NCBI GenBank assembly: GCA_021234155.1
Contig: JAJEKV010000289.1
Coordinates: 248,001-312,000 of the forward strand
Source of the DNA: Isoetes taiwanensis
Taxonomy: Eukaryota; Streptophyta; Lycopodiopsida; Isoetales; Isoetaceae
DNA: 64,000 bases
Direction of reading: 5' to 3'
Below are positions 44,895 to 56,507 of the stretch, piece by piece. Each line of letters opens with the position of its first letter. The stretch's first letter is position 1. The notes beneath the pieces were generated by a model. It saw only the letters and a program-made list of their open reading frames with translations. It had not been told where the DNA came from and did not search any database. The translations under genes and the position numbers were made by a program.

Positions 44895-45085
44895 TAGTTT
44901 TAACGTCACGCCACTAGGCAACATCCAACTGGACATGTGACCACACACCACACTACATTGCTTGGATGGGCCCTGCCCCCAACCACCTTACATTGCGTCT
45001 GTTGGGATTTGACCCCAACAGTACCGAGTGCGATTCTGGGCGGTCTCGAGACCACTAGACACAAAAAGAGGCTTTCTCGGTTTGA
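44895..45085 (-). mobile_element. tRNA-derived SINE with a LINE-like 3' end
   Basis: On the minus strand an A-box-like TGTGTCTAGTGGTCTC (45063-45048) and a B box GGGTCAAATCCC (45016-45005) stand at tRNA spacing, and the head could fold like a tRNA. The body (about 110 bp) ends GTGACGTTAAAACTA and passes into CTAT repeats. The LINE in this window ends GTGGACGTTAAAAT before its own repeat tail. SINEs that copy a LINE's 3' end are mobilised by that LINE's enzyme, so this pair is a plausible partner set. Confidence 0.65.
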
Positions 45086-46115
45086 AATAGTTTGATGCTG
45101 AAAAATGATTAGAATGCTGGCAGAAAGCACAAATTTGATGCAAAGAAAAGTTCGAGGAGCAAATTTGCTATGTAGGTGATCTTTTCCATCTCAATGACTA
45201 TTTTTAGATGATTTTCTAATTTTAATGGCCGTAGATCTACAAAAATCAATATCTAACAATAAAAGTTAATGCCACATCAATTTTGGCTTATGTGGAGGTG
45301 ATACGTGGATAGGCTAGAATTGCAAGAAAGGCTTTAGGCTTGGTTGGGCTGGTGTGCTAAACAAACAAATATAGATTTAATAGATAAAATAAATACATTA
45401 ATTTGCTGGTTGCATTGATTAAAACATTTTTATTAGGATATCAAATTATTTTGGTAGAGGTTCGAGTCTCTGTATCTCAAATTCTAAAATGTCAGGCAAA
45501 CTCATATAGAGATCAGTCCCAGCATTTTATATTCCAAAACTTTAAGAGAACTTGTATTTCATATTTCAAAATCATAGGCGCCCCCAATTATGAGTGACTA
45601 TAATCGAAACAAGAGGCACCCAAGAGCCCCAACATATGATTTGGGCCATAGGGTAGACAGATTCGTCGATTGAGGTAGTCCAGGATGCACCTAGTTTAAA
45701 ATATTTATTGTCTACATTTGGATTTTCCAGTCTGGAGAAAAACTTTTTCAGTTTTTTTCTTGTTTCCCCGCCTGAAAAAAATCGATTTCCAAAAGCAGTT
45801 TTATCTGCCCGTCATGTCTTCCCAATCAAAACAGCATCAACACTGTGTTTTATTTAACTTCAAATGTACCTTTTGAGCTCTATATGCAAATGCTTCTCAT
45901 ATGAGTCATTTGGCATTGATTTGGACAAGCTGCAGTCAGCCTAAGCACAAGGGAATCTGGACCAAAAGCCGTGCCTGAGCACACTAACTTTTTAGGTGTA
46001 TAGTCTTCACCAACCTTGGTCAAATCTATATGTACATTGACAGCTAGACCATGCTTCTACAATGGAACAACTAACATCAATGTCTCTTTAATCCTGTCAG
46101 TAATACGCCTGCTGC
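45086..46115. other. Gap without genes
   Basis: AT-rich sequence with short frames lacking motifs. Confidence 0.4.
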
Positions 46116-46200
46116 TCTCTCTTTGTTTGGGTCCCATAGGCCAATTGGTCTCCGTGGATGCTAAAAATCTATTCTTATTCTTATTCTTATTCTATTTTTC
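46116..46200 (+). mobile_element. Extreme 3' tail of a LINE of the same family
   Basis: GGTCCCATAGGCCAATTGG, then TCTCCGTGGATGCTAAAAAT, matches the end of LINE 1 and is followed by (TTCTTA)n. Only about 55 bp of element is present, a strongly 5'-truncated insertion. Confidence 0.7.
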
Positions 46201-47400
46201 TTTGATTGGGATTTGTTTGATGTACTAGGAGCAGATGGCATGCAAAGAATAGATGTTAATAGATAGCATGCAGTAGGGCAAGACAGAGATAGTAAATCAA
46301 TCATTTCCATATCATTTGTTCTTAGTATTCTAGATCCCTTTGCTCTTTACATTACCATGTCATTTTGCTATTGTTATAGTTTGAATTTTTCACTTGGAAG
46401 TGTTTGAATTGTTTTTTTTTTTTTTTAATTGTGCAACTATTGGCATATGCAGACTGTGAACAGTGTCCATTTCACATGAATTGTTAAAAAATCCTTGGAT
46501 TGTGGGAACTGGATTTCTATGCTGCTATACTTTAAGGAGCAACATATGTTATCATAGGGCATTGCACAGTATATCTTTCTCTCAGATTTATTTGCTCACA
46601 ATTCTGTAAAAGCAAGCATTAGGAAGTGTTCGAAGTGTTCTTCTAAATTGTGCAACTGCTGGCATATGCAGCATATGAATAAATTCAAATATGATAGAAC
46701 AAACTCAGACATTATAGAACTTGAACAACTGGAATTTTTGAACAGTTAGAATAATCTTGAGCAACTTATGAACGAACTCAGAAAAACAGTTTGATGTTAA
46801 ACCTTTGCATCTGATACATTATTACAGAATCGCGTTTTTCAAAAGCTTTGATTCTTTTAAGTATTTTGTATAGGAGAGTCTTTTGTATATCTGTGTAATT
46901 GTTATAGAATTCACTTCTAAGAATCTGTGATCACCTGCATCAATATGGAAAGGAGATGCTTAGGGTCTGGATCTCAACTTGCACAGCCAATGACAGCAAA
47001 GACTGTGTTGAAGGAACTGATCTATCTAGAACAGAGTCGTTAACTCAGAAAGAAACAATTGAAGCTTTGCCATCCAGAATCATATCAGGTGGCGTCAGGT
47101 TATTAATTGCATTTGCCATATTTATTTCACAGTAAAAATGACACAAAGTTAATCGTCTTATATGTTCCTTCCATGCTTCTGACAATGCGAAAGCCTGAAT
47201 CTTATCATGAGTGCATATACAACAAACATTATCTCGGTTAGATTGTGGACATCGGAATGATGCTCCATTCTATGCAAAATAGATGATGCGCATCTCTTTG
47301 TGCTCCATTCTCTGCATAATAGATGATCGTTGTCTCTTTATACTTGCTTCTTTGCTGTAAGGACGTTGTATCTATTTCGTGTGTTGCTTTAACAAGGTAA
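46201..47400. other. AT-rich gap without genes
   Basis: A T run (46413-46426) and two loosely similar segments around TGTGCAACTRYTGGCATATGCAG (46430 and 46645, given here as consensus) occur. No coding signal. Confidence 0.4.
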
Positions 47401-47463
47401 ATGCCTAAATGCCATTAGATGTATATTCTGAAGCATCTGTACTTCATACTCCATCAAATATTA

Positions 47464-47880
47464 GCTTCCAGTATCTAACAATGGCATTGGTTAAAACTTG
47501 AAAAAAATTGCTACAAATCTCTCTTTTAAAACGTGTGTGTGCACAAAACAAAGTGTTAAACATCTAGACTTTGTATTCAGCTTAACATTGGCCTCCAGTA
47601 TCTAAATGTTGTTAGATGTACACTCTGAAGCATATTTATTGTATTTAGCTTAATATTGGCTTCCAGTATCTAACAATAGCAAGGTCAAGGTCTAGAAAAA
47701 AATTGTTGCAAATCCCTCTTTTACAAATGTGTACATTTGCAAGACAAAGTGTTAGGCATCTATACTCTGTATTTGGCGTAACACTGGCTTCCAATATCTG
47801 ATAATAGCATGGTTAAAATCTGAGAAAGGTAACAACAACCCTCTTTTTACAAATGTGTACGTCTGCAAGACAGTGGGCCA
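47464..47880 (+). repeat. Short tandem array, ~127-bp unit
   Basis: Units start with GCTTCCAGTATCTAACAAT at 47464, 47591 (shortened, 68 bp), 47659 and 47786 (interrupted at about 47880). Related sequence (ACAAATGTATGTTTGTGAGAC) reappears at 48540 beyond the LINE fragment, so the LINE inserted into this array. Confidence 0.7.
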
Positions 47881-47923
47881 TACCACTACCTAGAGTGGAA
47901 CTACACAAAATTGTAGGAATAGA

Positions 47924-48530
47924 ATAGAATAGAATAGAATAGTTTTTTTAACGTCCACGGAGACCAATAGGTCATGGGACCCATACAATGAGCTAGTATT
48001 ATTATTACTACTAGGATTAAAAAACCCCTGGCTCGAAAGGTTTTCAAGGGAAAAACCTTTGCAGTAATGATGATACTAGACAAGCGGAGATAATGACTAC
48101 TGAGGGCTCAGTAATTGTAGACGTTTATCTAGAACCTCAAGTATGTATAATGCCAAGTCATGCACAGATGGTGCTCTGAGAAGTTGTGGAAGCGTGGAAT
48201 GGAATGCTAAGGTAAAAAAATGATTCCCGACTATCTCAAAAGCAGGGCAACTCAGAAGAGTATGGCTTTCATCTTCAATAACCTGTAACTGGCAACAGGC
48301 ACATAGTCTCGCTTCTCGCGGCAATTGCGGCCGCTCCCATCTACCTGTCTCAGTCCGTAGCCTGTGGGACTCGGTGCGAATTGATGCAATAGCTACAAGC
48401 TTGTTCCCGGACAATGAAGCAAGCAAATAAGCTTGGGGCCCTGGTGCCAAGGTGGGATTTATGTGTGCATGATAATGACCAGTTTTCACTTGGGAATAGA
48501 GCTAGATAAGTGTTATGCCACCAGCTTTCT
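47924..48530 (-). mobile_element. LINE fragment 2, 3' part
   Basis: The minus-strand frame 48489-48097 carries NKLVAIASIRTESHRLRTET and CACCQLQVIEDESHTLLSC, homologous to the LINE 1 C-terminal Cys/His region. The 3' end reads TGGTCTCCGTGGACGTTAAA, then A's and (TATTC)n at about 47924-47945. The upstream part is missing. Confidence 0.8.
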
Positions 48531-48647
48531 AAAAAAAGAGTGACAAATGTATGTTTGTGAGACAATGCCATTATTTAGATTGCTTGACATCTAACAATTG
48601 TTTTGAAGTACGTGCCATTATCTATCAGAAGGCTATTCTCGAATAAT

Positions 48648-48850
48648 AGTGGTTCAATGCGGAGGGAAGCCTTCTTGCAATGCTTTATTGAATAATGCCG
48701 TGAGGACATGCACCAGTGGAGGCCCAGCCCATTTCAGAAGTTCTGCCTGTATGCCATCTAAATCTGCTGCGTTCCCATTAGCTAGACGTTGTAGGCCCAT
48801 GATGACATCCCCCTCTGTGATGACCAGAGCCATGCCTATCTGTGGAGGGA
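48648..48850 (-). mobile_element. LINE fragment 2, RT entry piece
   Basis: On the minus strand GLQRLANGNAADLDGIQAEL, then LLKWAGPP and ALFNKALQEGFPP, match the region just before RT motif A of LINE 1. About 110 bp of array-like sequence separates it from the 3' fragment, so the copy is rearranged. Confidence 0.75.
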
Positions 48851-48859
48851 CTGGTGTCT

Positions 48860-49400
48860 ATTGGCAATTAGATTATTCCATTATTGAAGTGATAAAAAGC
48901 TACTGAAGATGCAAACTAAAACTAGTAGCGAATTCCTTCAACCATTAACTCTATAGAAGAGAGCATGAGTGGAGTTAACAACTGGAAAACATGAATAATG
49001 GATTATCCAGGAAAGTTTTCCTGCGATCCCTTTTGTATGTACAGATTAGCAATATGGGTACTAGTTTGTCATGGAGACGAGTAACAGTAGCCAAATTCTT
49101 GGTCAATCTGAATGGAGGATCAGTTATCTGTCATTCTCAAATATTGTTCGATTGTACACACAGATCCAATAAACAGCTATAGTACTTGTAACTCAATTCT
49201 GTCATGTTCTAATATTCTCAACATTAAATATTATTTAGCTGTATTTCAGAGTCAACTACACACAATTCACATGTTGCATACAGTACACCACAATCACTAT
49301 ACAACACAAGAACCACCACATGCACCACCACACTAAGCACCATAACGAAGAAAATATGAATAAGAAAACATGTTCTTCTCTTACATTTCTCTCCAATCTT
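48860..49400. other. Gap without genes
   Basis: AT- and CA-rich sequence with no motif. Confidence 0.4.
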
Positions 49401-49429
49401 CTAGTTCTAACATCCTTTATGTTAGGAGA

Positions 49430-49765
49430 CACTCTGGTGTTCTTAATCCAAAATTTTTGAATCTTTTCTATCTGTTCATCTGAATTGTATCGAATCTTTT
49501 AGCTCTCTTATAAGAAACCCATTTCCCACCATTGTAATCGATCTCTGCCCTCTTTTTCTTTGTTTTTTACAGGTTTCTTGGGTGAACACCTAATACCTTT
49601 CCAAGATCTCTCTGGCTGATTTTGTCACTTGTTTCAGAATCTGCACGACGTGGTACAGACATTGCAAGACAACTATTTTTGGCTACTAGGCAGTCATTGC
49701 TAGGAGAGAGTTTCACAGTTTTATCCCTCAAAAACTCAAGTAAAATTTCTTTCTTCATGCTATCC
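49430..49765 (-). pseudogene. Possible fragment of a TE gene with a short helix-turn-helix-like motif
   Basis: The frame 49758-49567 ends SQRDLGKVLGVHPRNL and, after a stop, continues RAEIDYNGGKWVSYKRAKR. A similar 'L-A-x-x-L-G-V-H-x-R-N' segment occurs upstream of the DUF7869-type domain in some repetitive plant genes. Weak evidence. Confidence 0.25.
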
Positions 49766-50289
49766 TAAATTCTTTTGGTCTGTTTATGGAAAGACATTAG
49801 CAAATTAAGGACAATACAGTGTTTAGTGCTTGCACTTCTTGATGAACTAGATCCTTCTGCCAATTCTGCAAGCTCCAATCTTTCCTCTCTTCTTCTTTTC
49901 CTCTGGCGTCTTTTCTTCAGCATTGGTTCTTCTTCGTTTTCTTCTGTCTTAAATGTCAGTTTGTGGACAGATTACCTCGTTGACATCCATACCCACAATG
50001 GATTGGAGCTTGCAGTAGGGAGCTAAATAACAGGACGTAGGCAAAGAACGGGAAGGGGCCGAAGAATACGAATTTGAATTTTAGTTTTGAAATTAAAATT
50101 TACCCCACAAATTGGGACTCCATTCTTAAATAACGGCAGTTGAGCAGTGCCATAATTATAGTTTCATACCACAAAAGTGGCAGATGCACGACCACATTTT
50201 GGGGGGACAGGGGGGACAGTCGAATTGGGACACCACCACGTGCTTTCACCCTTATAGATGGAGAATGGATCCATCGCTCAGAACCCACA

Positions 50290-52640
50290 TCAGTTGAATG
50301 AAATCATTTTTAGTCGTTTAAAGATTTCTTTAAAAAGAAACGATATAAATTTTTAGGATTGTTTGAGGAGCTGATTCTTTCAAAAAAGGTGTCTAAAGTA
50401 TTTGCAACAAAAAGGGAGCAATTTGGGAAACCATTATCTAATGAAGATATGCGTAAGGCTATCTTCTCTGGCCAAAAATAAAAGCCCAGGTATGGATGGT
50501 ATTCTAGCAGAATTTTTCCAGGAATATTGGAAATGGACACAATCTTTTGTATATAGCACTTATCAAGACTTTTTACGAGCGAACAAGCTTGACATCATAC
50601 TAAACATTGGATGTATCATTCTAATTCCAAAGGTGAAGGAACCGAAGACTATAGGTGATTGAAGTCTTATTACCTTGTTGTCAGCCTTCTACAAAAACAT
50701 AACAAAAGGATATGCGGAGAAACTAAAGCCCGTTTTGATGGAACATTTATCTAAAGTTCAGTCGGGATTTATACCAAATAGAAGTATTCTCAATAATATT
50801 GCAGCTGCTTTTGAAGGCATGTATTGGCAAGAAAGACACGTCATTAAATTCTATATTTAAAGCTTGATTTTAGAAATGCATTTGACAATGTGAGTTTGTC
50901 CTTTTTGAAAAAGATGTTGCTTGCCTTCGGTTGTGGACAGAAATTCACCAACATTGTTGCGAAGTTGAAGTAGTTGCATGCATCTATGTTAGTTTTTACA
51001 AATACTTCTATTTTTGACATAAGCAAGGGCATTAGGCAAGGATGCTCTTGGGCATATTGTTGGAAAAGGACTATCTCAATTGCTATTCGCAGCAATGGAA
51101 GATAGTGTTATAACAAGGCTGCAGATGATAGATGGCCCACAACAAATTTGTAACCAATATGCGGACGATACATTCTTATTCTTGAAAGTCTCAGAAGATA
51201 ATCTTTTGAATGTTAAACAGTTATTGAATGCTTCTTCTATAGCATCAGACTCTTTTCTCAACTGGAGCAAATGTGCAGCCATTTGACCACTAGATGAGCC
51301 TCTTTCGGCTCATGTTTCTTGGACTATAATGCTCGTTGAGTCTTCTTTGAAATTATTGAGTGTTCCAATCAGAGTGTGCACCTCATCTTCGACTATATGG
51401 GATGAGATCTTGCTTAGTTCAGATAAACATTTGAGATGGTGGAAGGTTAATAAGGTCTCCATGGCGGGAAGAAGCTAAGTCAATGTTAAGCAGTACTCAC
51501 ATTTATGTTGTATCGATGCTGCTGGCTCCCCAATCCAAGTTAGTAGAGTTATTAAAGCTTGTGCAAAATTTTGTATGGGGCAGAAATGAGGAGGGATCAG
51601 ATGTCAAAGTTGCCTGAAGAATATTACAGAGATCGAAATCTTATTGGATGCTTGACTTTAAGTTGCACAGTATGATCTTAGTTTGCAAGTTCACATGGAA
51701 AATTCTTCAGCAAAACTCGAAGTCCACGGGCCCTGAGCTTCTACAACAATCATTAATCCATTCCATGCCATGGGGAAGCTTTTCCATAAAGCAGATTTGC
51801 CATGGGCCCTCTATTATAAATTGAGCCCTTACGTAGGAGCATCGCCATTTCTTAGAGGATTGTTAAAAGCATGCAAGAAAGTTCTATGCGTTTGGATATC
51901 AGAAATTGTACTTTAGTGCTTAAGCCTTTGTGGTGGTTGCAAGTAAAAACCAACAGAGGTAGCGCACCGCCTTTTTTGGGAGTGAATTAAAAGAATTCAA
52001 AATAGATGGACTATGGCAGGTATCTCGTGCATTGGGAATTACTATTGATGTGGAGTACAACGCTCTTGGGATTATTTTCAAAGCATGTTCAACTTAAAAA
52101 TGGGGAATAAACGAGTTTGGGAAATGGTACTGTATAATATACTGCTTTTTGCATATCCACAGGTTAAGTGCTTTCCTCTTACCTCATGAAAATCTTGATA
52201 AAACACATTTTGTTTCAAAGCCATACAAGGTATTGCATGTGAATGAAATGATAAATGTTCCTTTCCAATGGGAGCGAGCATTAGAAGATAACCAAGTCAC
52301 TTAAGTATGGAAATGGGTCTAGATGAGCCACTTCTTATCAAAGGTATCCACATTGCTCGGGGCATTCAATATCAATGTATTAGTGAGCAAGTTCAACCGT
52401 GATGTCTCACCAAATTGTCCAATGTGCGGTTAGGAAGAAGAGACATTTGAACATTGGTTCATGCACTATCAAGAACTGCATCTAGTGTGGGACAAATTGA
52501 GGGAAGTGTTAAACTTTTCTTTCAGAAAAGGAGCTTTTGTTAGGTTTGTATCCATCATTTTTGGCAAGTTGGAAAGAAAGTTGCTCTGAACTTATGCAAA
52601 GGATGGCTTCTATGTTAATGAAAAAATAATACTATGTTTG
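50290..52640 (+). mobile_element. L1-type LINE remnant (RT and zf-RVT)
   Basis: 50402-50662 has KNKSPGMDGILAEFFQEYW, the RT entry of plant L1 elements. 50675-50860 has VQSGFIPNRSILNNIAAAFE. 51080-51286 has QICNQYADDTFLFLKVSED (YADD). Near 52330-52500 a C-terminal zinc-binding region (CPMCG...FEHWFMH) completes the order. Stops and shifts are frequent. Endonuclease and ORF1 are absent. It belongs to a different LINE family from LINE 1. Confidence 0.82.
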
Positions 52641-53416
52641 TTACACAAGATCTTTGATTTAGTGAATCATAGACTAACTAGACAATGGCAATGAACTTCA
52701 TAAACACATCAAGCAACTTCAAATAATCAATATAATTCATATGACCATTGAAGATGTCCTGTTCACAAGATATTAACCAATATCTTGTATCACATATCCC
52801 TTTTCTTCGAGAGCCCAAGCCTCCTGCACATAGGAGCTTCACAACAACACTCTGATCTATGTTAGTTTTCTTCTTATGTTTTTATAGAGCCAAATCTGAC
52901 TGCCTAGGTCCAGACTCGGACGCCGCCTAGCCGCTTATCTGAGTTGCCATATTCGAACATATTTTGGCTCGAAACCATTACCCGTATTCGACTTCTTTTT
53001 ATAAGTTTTAGAATAAATAATATTAATGGTTAGACAATGCATATCATGACCATTAACCTATTCTTATTTCAACATGCATACTATGCAATATAACTTCAAC
53101 CCATGTCCTCATTTAGCATGATTAATTTCATCATTCCCCTTTCATGCTAAATTCCATGAGGATCTTGAGAACATTGAACCTGTAAGTGACCAAGGAAAGA
53201 TAGAATCCTTTAACTTGACTCTTTGCTCGGTTCATTACTGATAACCTTGAGAACATTATAGCTGTAAATGTATAAAGGATGATAAAATCCTTTATCTTAA
53301 CTTTCTGCACATTGAACCTGTCATTGAACAATCCTTTTGCTTAACTTCCTGCACAGTTCATACAGCAGAATATATATTTTCTAGTCATCATTATATACTT
53401 GGAAGATAAAATCCAC
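52641..53416. other. 3' flank or LTR of a minus-strand copia remnant
   Basis: 53100-53400 contains three loosely repeated ~75-bp blocks around AAAATCCTTTATCTTAACTT. It lies just beyond the copia RNase H end and may be LTR sequence. LTR ends were not found. Confidence 0.35.
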
Positions 53417-53800
53417 TTAACTGCTAGATGACAACTTTCCATTCCCAATATCAAAACTCACCCTTTTCTTTTGTAATCCTTCCATAATTCCCAAATCTTG
53501 TTTGAACTTAGTAAGCTTGACTTCTGATAGGCTTTTGGTTAGGATGTCCACAGTTTGCTCGTTGGTATTTACATACTCAACTGCTATGATACCTTTAGCC
53601 ACCAGATCTCTAATGAAGTGAACATGTAGTTCTATATGCTTAGTCCTTTGATGCAATACTGGGTTCCTTGTAATGGCAATGCAACTCATGCTGTCTGAAA
53701 AAAGTACAGTTGGTCCAACCTGACATATTTTTAATTCATCCAATAGGCGTCTTACCCATGCTATTTCTTTAGCAGCCAGTGAAGTGGAGTTGTATTCAAA
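53417..53800 (-). mobile_element. Copia remnant C: RNase H end
   Basis: The minus-strand frame gives SLAAKEIAWVRRLLDELKIC, FSDSMSCIAITRNPVLHQRT and VDILTKSLSEVKLTKFKQDL, the copia RNase H C-terminus. Upstream the homology stops abruptly at the MITE (53797). Confidence 0.82.
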
Positions 53801-54228
53801 AAAAATTTTAGTTAACACACAACTAACATTATTAACACAAACCATTAAATTAAAATCCCCCTTAAACCCCCTTTGGTTTGGGTGCATATTCAAACGGGGG
53901 GTTACTTCGGGCAACGAGAGCCTTCGGATGGGCATATTTGCCCTTTATTCCAAGATCTGGACCGTATATAGCGATCCTCGTTTGTGGGGTATGCATGTAC
54001 AAGTTTTTGTATACTGTATTTTAAGGTTTGCAAAATACTATAAGATTTGAGACAATGTACTTAATGGTGTTCATTTTGTACATGTATTGTAAATTTTTTG
54101 AGGCTCTCGCTGCCCTACATAACCCCCCATTTGAATATGCACCCAAACCAAAGGGGGTTTAAGGGGTGTGTCAAATGAAATGGTTTGTGTTAATAATGTT
54201 AGTTGTGTGTTAACTAAAATTTTTTTTG
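53797..54228. mobile_element. MITE with ~130-bp terminal inverted repeats
   Basis: Left arm 53797-53933 and right arm 54101-54228 are inverted copies. They share AAAAAAAATTTTAGTTAAC, an AACAAACCATT block and CCCCTTTGGTTTGGGTGCAT. The 170-bp centre has no coding capacity. It abuts the copia fragment on the left and GGCCCCTTCGGGGCC on the right. No clear target duplication. Confidence 0.82.
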
Positions 54229-54589
54229 GCCCCTTCGGGGCCTTAAGGATGGTGTAGAGGTGTAGATATAGACAATTTAAGTAATTGTAATGACCTTACT
54301 AGAAATAAAGGGCATGTTTCTGCCATCACTAGTCTCATTGTTCAAATTTAGGTCGGGCAGAATATGCAAAGCTAGAACCATATGGAGGTAGTAGGAAAAA
54401 GATATTGCAAATACTTACAGTAAAATTTCTCTAAAGAGAAGTAATAGAATTGTAAGTAATCACCATAAATGAGATGATAGAATTACAGAATAGACCCTCT
54501 AATCCAGCATTTCCATGCGTGATAGTTGCTGGATTATAATATAATATGGCTCTGCCCTATTATTCATGAGTGACTTGCTAAGCCCGTCT

Positions 54590-55250
54590 CCTTCAGAAGA
54601 AGATACAACAGAGATTTTTGCCTGCAAACTGCCCATGTATTAATATCAAAGCACCTTCTCTATCTGCTCCAAGTTCATGCACTTGATTGTAATAGTCATC
54701 AACAACATAATCCACAACATCTCCTCTAAACGCAACCTCTCGCCATGTATCTGCCAGAATGTTGTAGGAAAGTATGCTGTGAGGATAAGAATCATAGTGT
54801 CCCCTTATTGTGACAAAATGAACCACCCCATTATGCACTGTTTTGGTACCATTCTGCAAATTTCCTTCACAAATCATCCCACCATCACTACATTTGCTGT
54901 TTGTGCCGCTGCGCCTGGACCAGCTTTCTACATCAGAATCATACACATGTGCCACAAAAGTGGTATCTGGGCAGTCACAATCTAGAGGCTTGCATTCACA
55001 GTGCTCCTTTGGAAGCTCCCAATAAGAAATCACAACTACTTTATACCTAAGCCTCTTGCTGCATGATCTGCCTGCATGATCTGCCGGAGGAGCTTTTAGG
55101 GTTCTTATCTACATGCAATGCAACTATACAAGCACTGAAATCAAGCCTGCAAGATGGAGCTTTGGGTAAGAATATAGACGAACCGGTAAGGGGATTCAGA
55201 ACTGCCAGTTGCCGATTCGCAGAAACCCGCCTCAACATAATTTTTGAGCA
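54590..55250 (-). pseudogene. F-box-associated (kelch-like) gene fragment
   Basis: 55235-55047 reads [20 protein letters not shown], then [16 protein letters not shown]. After a one-base shift near 55045, YKVVVISYWELPKEHCECK and SYNILADTWREVAFRG continue to 54593. 'NP-T-G...LP', 'YKVVVI' and 'Y-x-x-x-x-x-W' are typical of the substrate-binding region of plant F-box proteins, which recruit targets to SCF ubiquitin ligases. The F-box and the first repeats are missing, replaced upstream by the cyclophilin copy. Confidence 0.6.
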
Positions 55251-55266
55251 AATGAACAAAATATGT

Positions 55267-55937
55267 TTACAGGGGAAGCTCTCACTGTCAGCAATTCTAA
55301 CAGTACTTTTGGGAGCTCCACTCTGAGTGCCTTCAGCTTCGACCTTAAAAACAACATACATTCCAGTGATAACTTTCCCAAACACAACATGTCTACCATC
55401 AAGCCAGCCAGTCTTAACAGTAGTGATGAAGAACTGAGATCCATTAGTATTAGGTCCTGCATTTGCCATAGACAAGACACCAGGGCTACTGTGCTTAAGC
55501 TTAAAGTTTTCATCTGCAAACTTGGCCCCATAGATAGATTCTCCTCCCCTTCCATTTCCATGGGTAAAATCCCCTCCTTGGATCATAAAACTAGGGATAA
55601 TACGATGAAAAATGCTGCCTTTAAAATGCAAAGCCTTACCACTGGATCCCATTCCTTTCTCACCGGTACACAGAGCTCGGAAATTGTCCACAGTTTTAGG
55701 AACTGCATTACCATAGAGCCCCGTAACCACGCGACCTGCTGCCTTCCCATTGATTTCCACATCAAAATAAACCTTGTGAGTAATTTCTTCCAGATTCTTG
55801 TCCTGTTTCTTTGCCGCTGTTACAAAATCTGTCAACAGAGCCAAAGTTAGGATCGCTATTGCCTTCAGAGCTCTGCCCAGAAAACTAGAGTTCTTCACCG
55901 AGCTGAATACTTCATCTCTTGGCACATATGGGTCCAC
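55267..55937 (-). pseudogene. Intronless ER-type cyclophilin (CYP20-1-like) retrocopy, stop codon lost
   Basis: The frame starts at 55937. A hydrophobic signal ([20 protein letters not shown]) precedes a complete cyclophilin domain: [64 protein letters not shown] and [13 protein letters not shown]. Catalytic Arg (FHRIIP), Phe and the Trp site are kept, so peptidyl-prolyl isomerase residues look intact. Plant genes of this type have introns and this copy has none, so it is a retrocopy. One G is missing just before the expected ELPL-stop (about 55280). The frame therefore runs on into the F-box fragment, giving a 296-codon fused frame. Confidence 0.8.
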
Positions 55938-55959
55938 AATAATGAGCGCTCTTCGGAGT

Positions 55960-56479
55960 TGTTAGAAAAATGAGGTCATTGCATAAGAGTGTGTCATGTG
56001 ATATTCGAGCATATAAGGGGATTAGTGACCACATTTTGGCTCCCCTAGGCTAATGAGGATTCATACAACTATTCATGAGAAGCAGTGGCAGTGAATGCAA
56101 GAAAGAAAAGCTCTGAAATTGAAAAGTGGCGGGCAGGTACTACCCTGAGGTTGCTACGCCCGCCAGAAATCGCTTGGTACCCCCTGCCCGCCACTTAGGG
56201 TTTTGGGTTGACTGGTCAACGGTCAAAGTCAACGACAGCTGGAACTTAAGGACAGCAGGGCATCCTATTATCTAGGCAAGTTGGAAAACTTTTTATATGA
56301 AGGGCATGCACGATTTGACAAGTGGATATGTCCAGATTGGCAAGAAAATATTCATATATATAGGGATGATGGGGATAGATGGATGTATCTGTTGCAGATG
56401 AAGTGATAGGTGCGGGTTGGAAGAGGCAGAAGCTTATCTTTGTATACTTGAGTTCATATCCTAAGCTTTGATTCTAACA
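55960..56479 (+). repeat. Copia B 5' LTR
   Basis: It contains a GC-rich inverted repeat (AGTGGCGGGCAGGTAC at about 56117 with GTACCCCCTGCCCGCCACT at about 56178), a candidate regulatory hairpin, and a TATATATAGGG box at about 56355 that could be the promoter. Confidence 0.92.
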
Positions 56480-56507
56480 TTTGGTATCAGAGCACAGGTT
56501 GGGAGAT

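Noticed and set aside
44895-45085. Functional tRNA gene
   Set aside because: Only the promoter boxes resemble a tRNA. The stems do not form a proper cloverleaf, and the sequence continues into a SINE body and tail.
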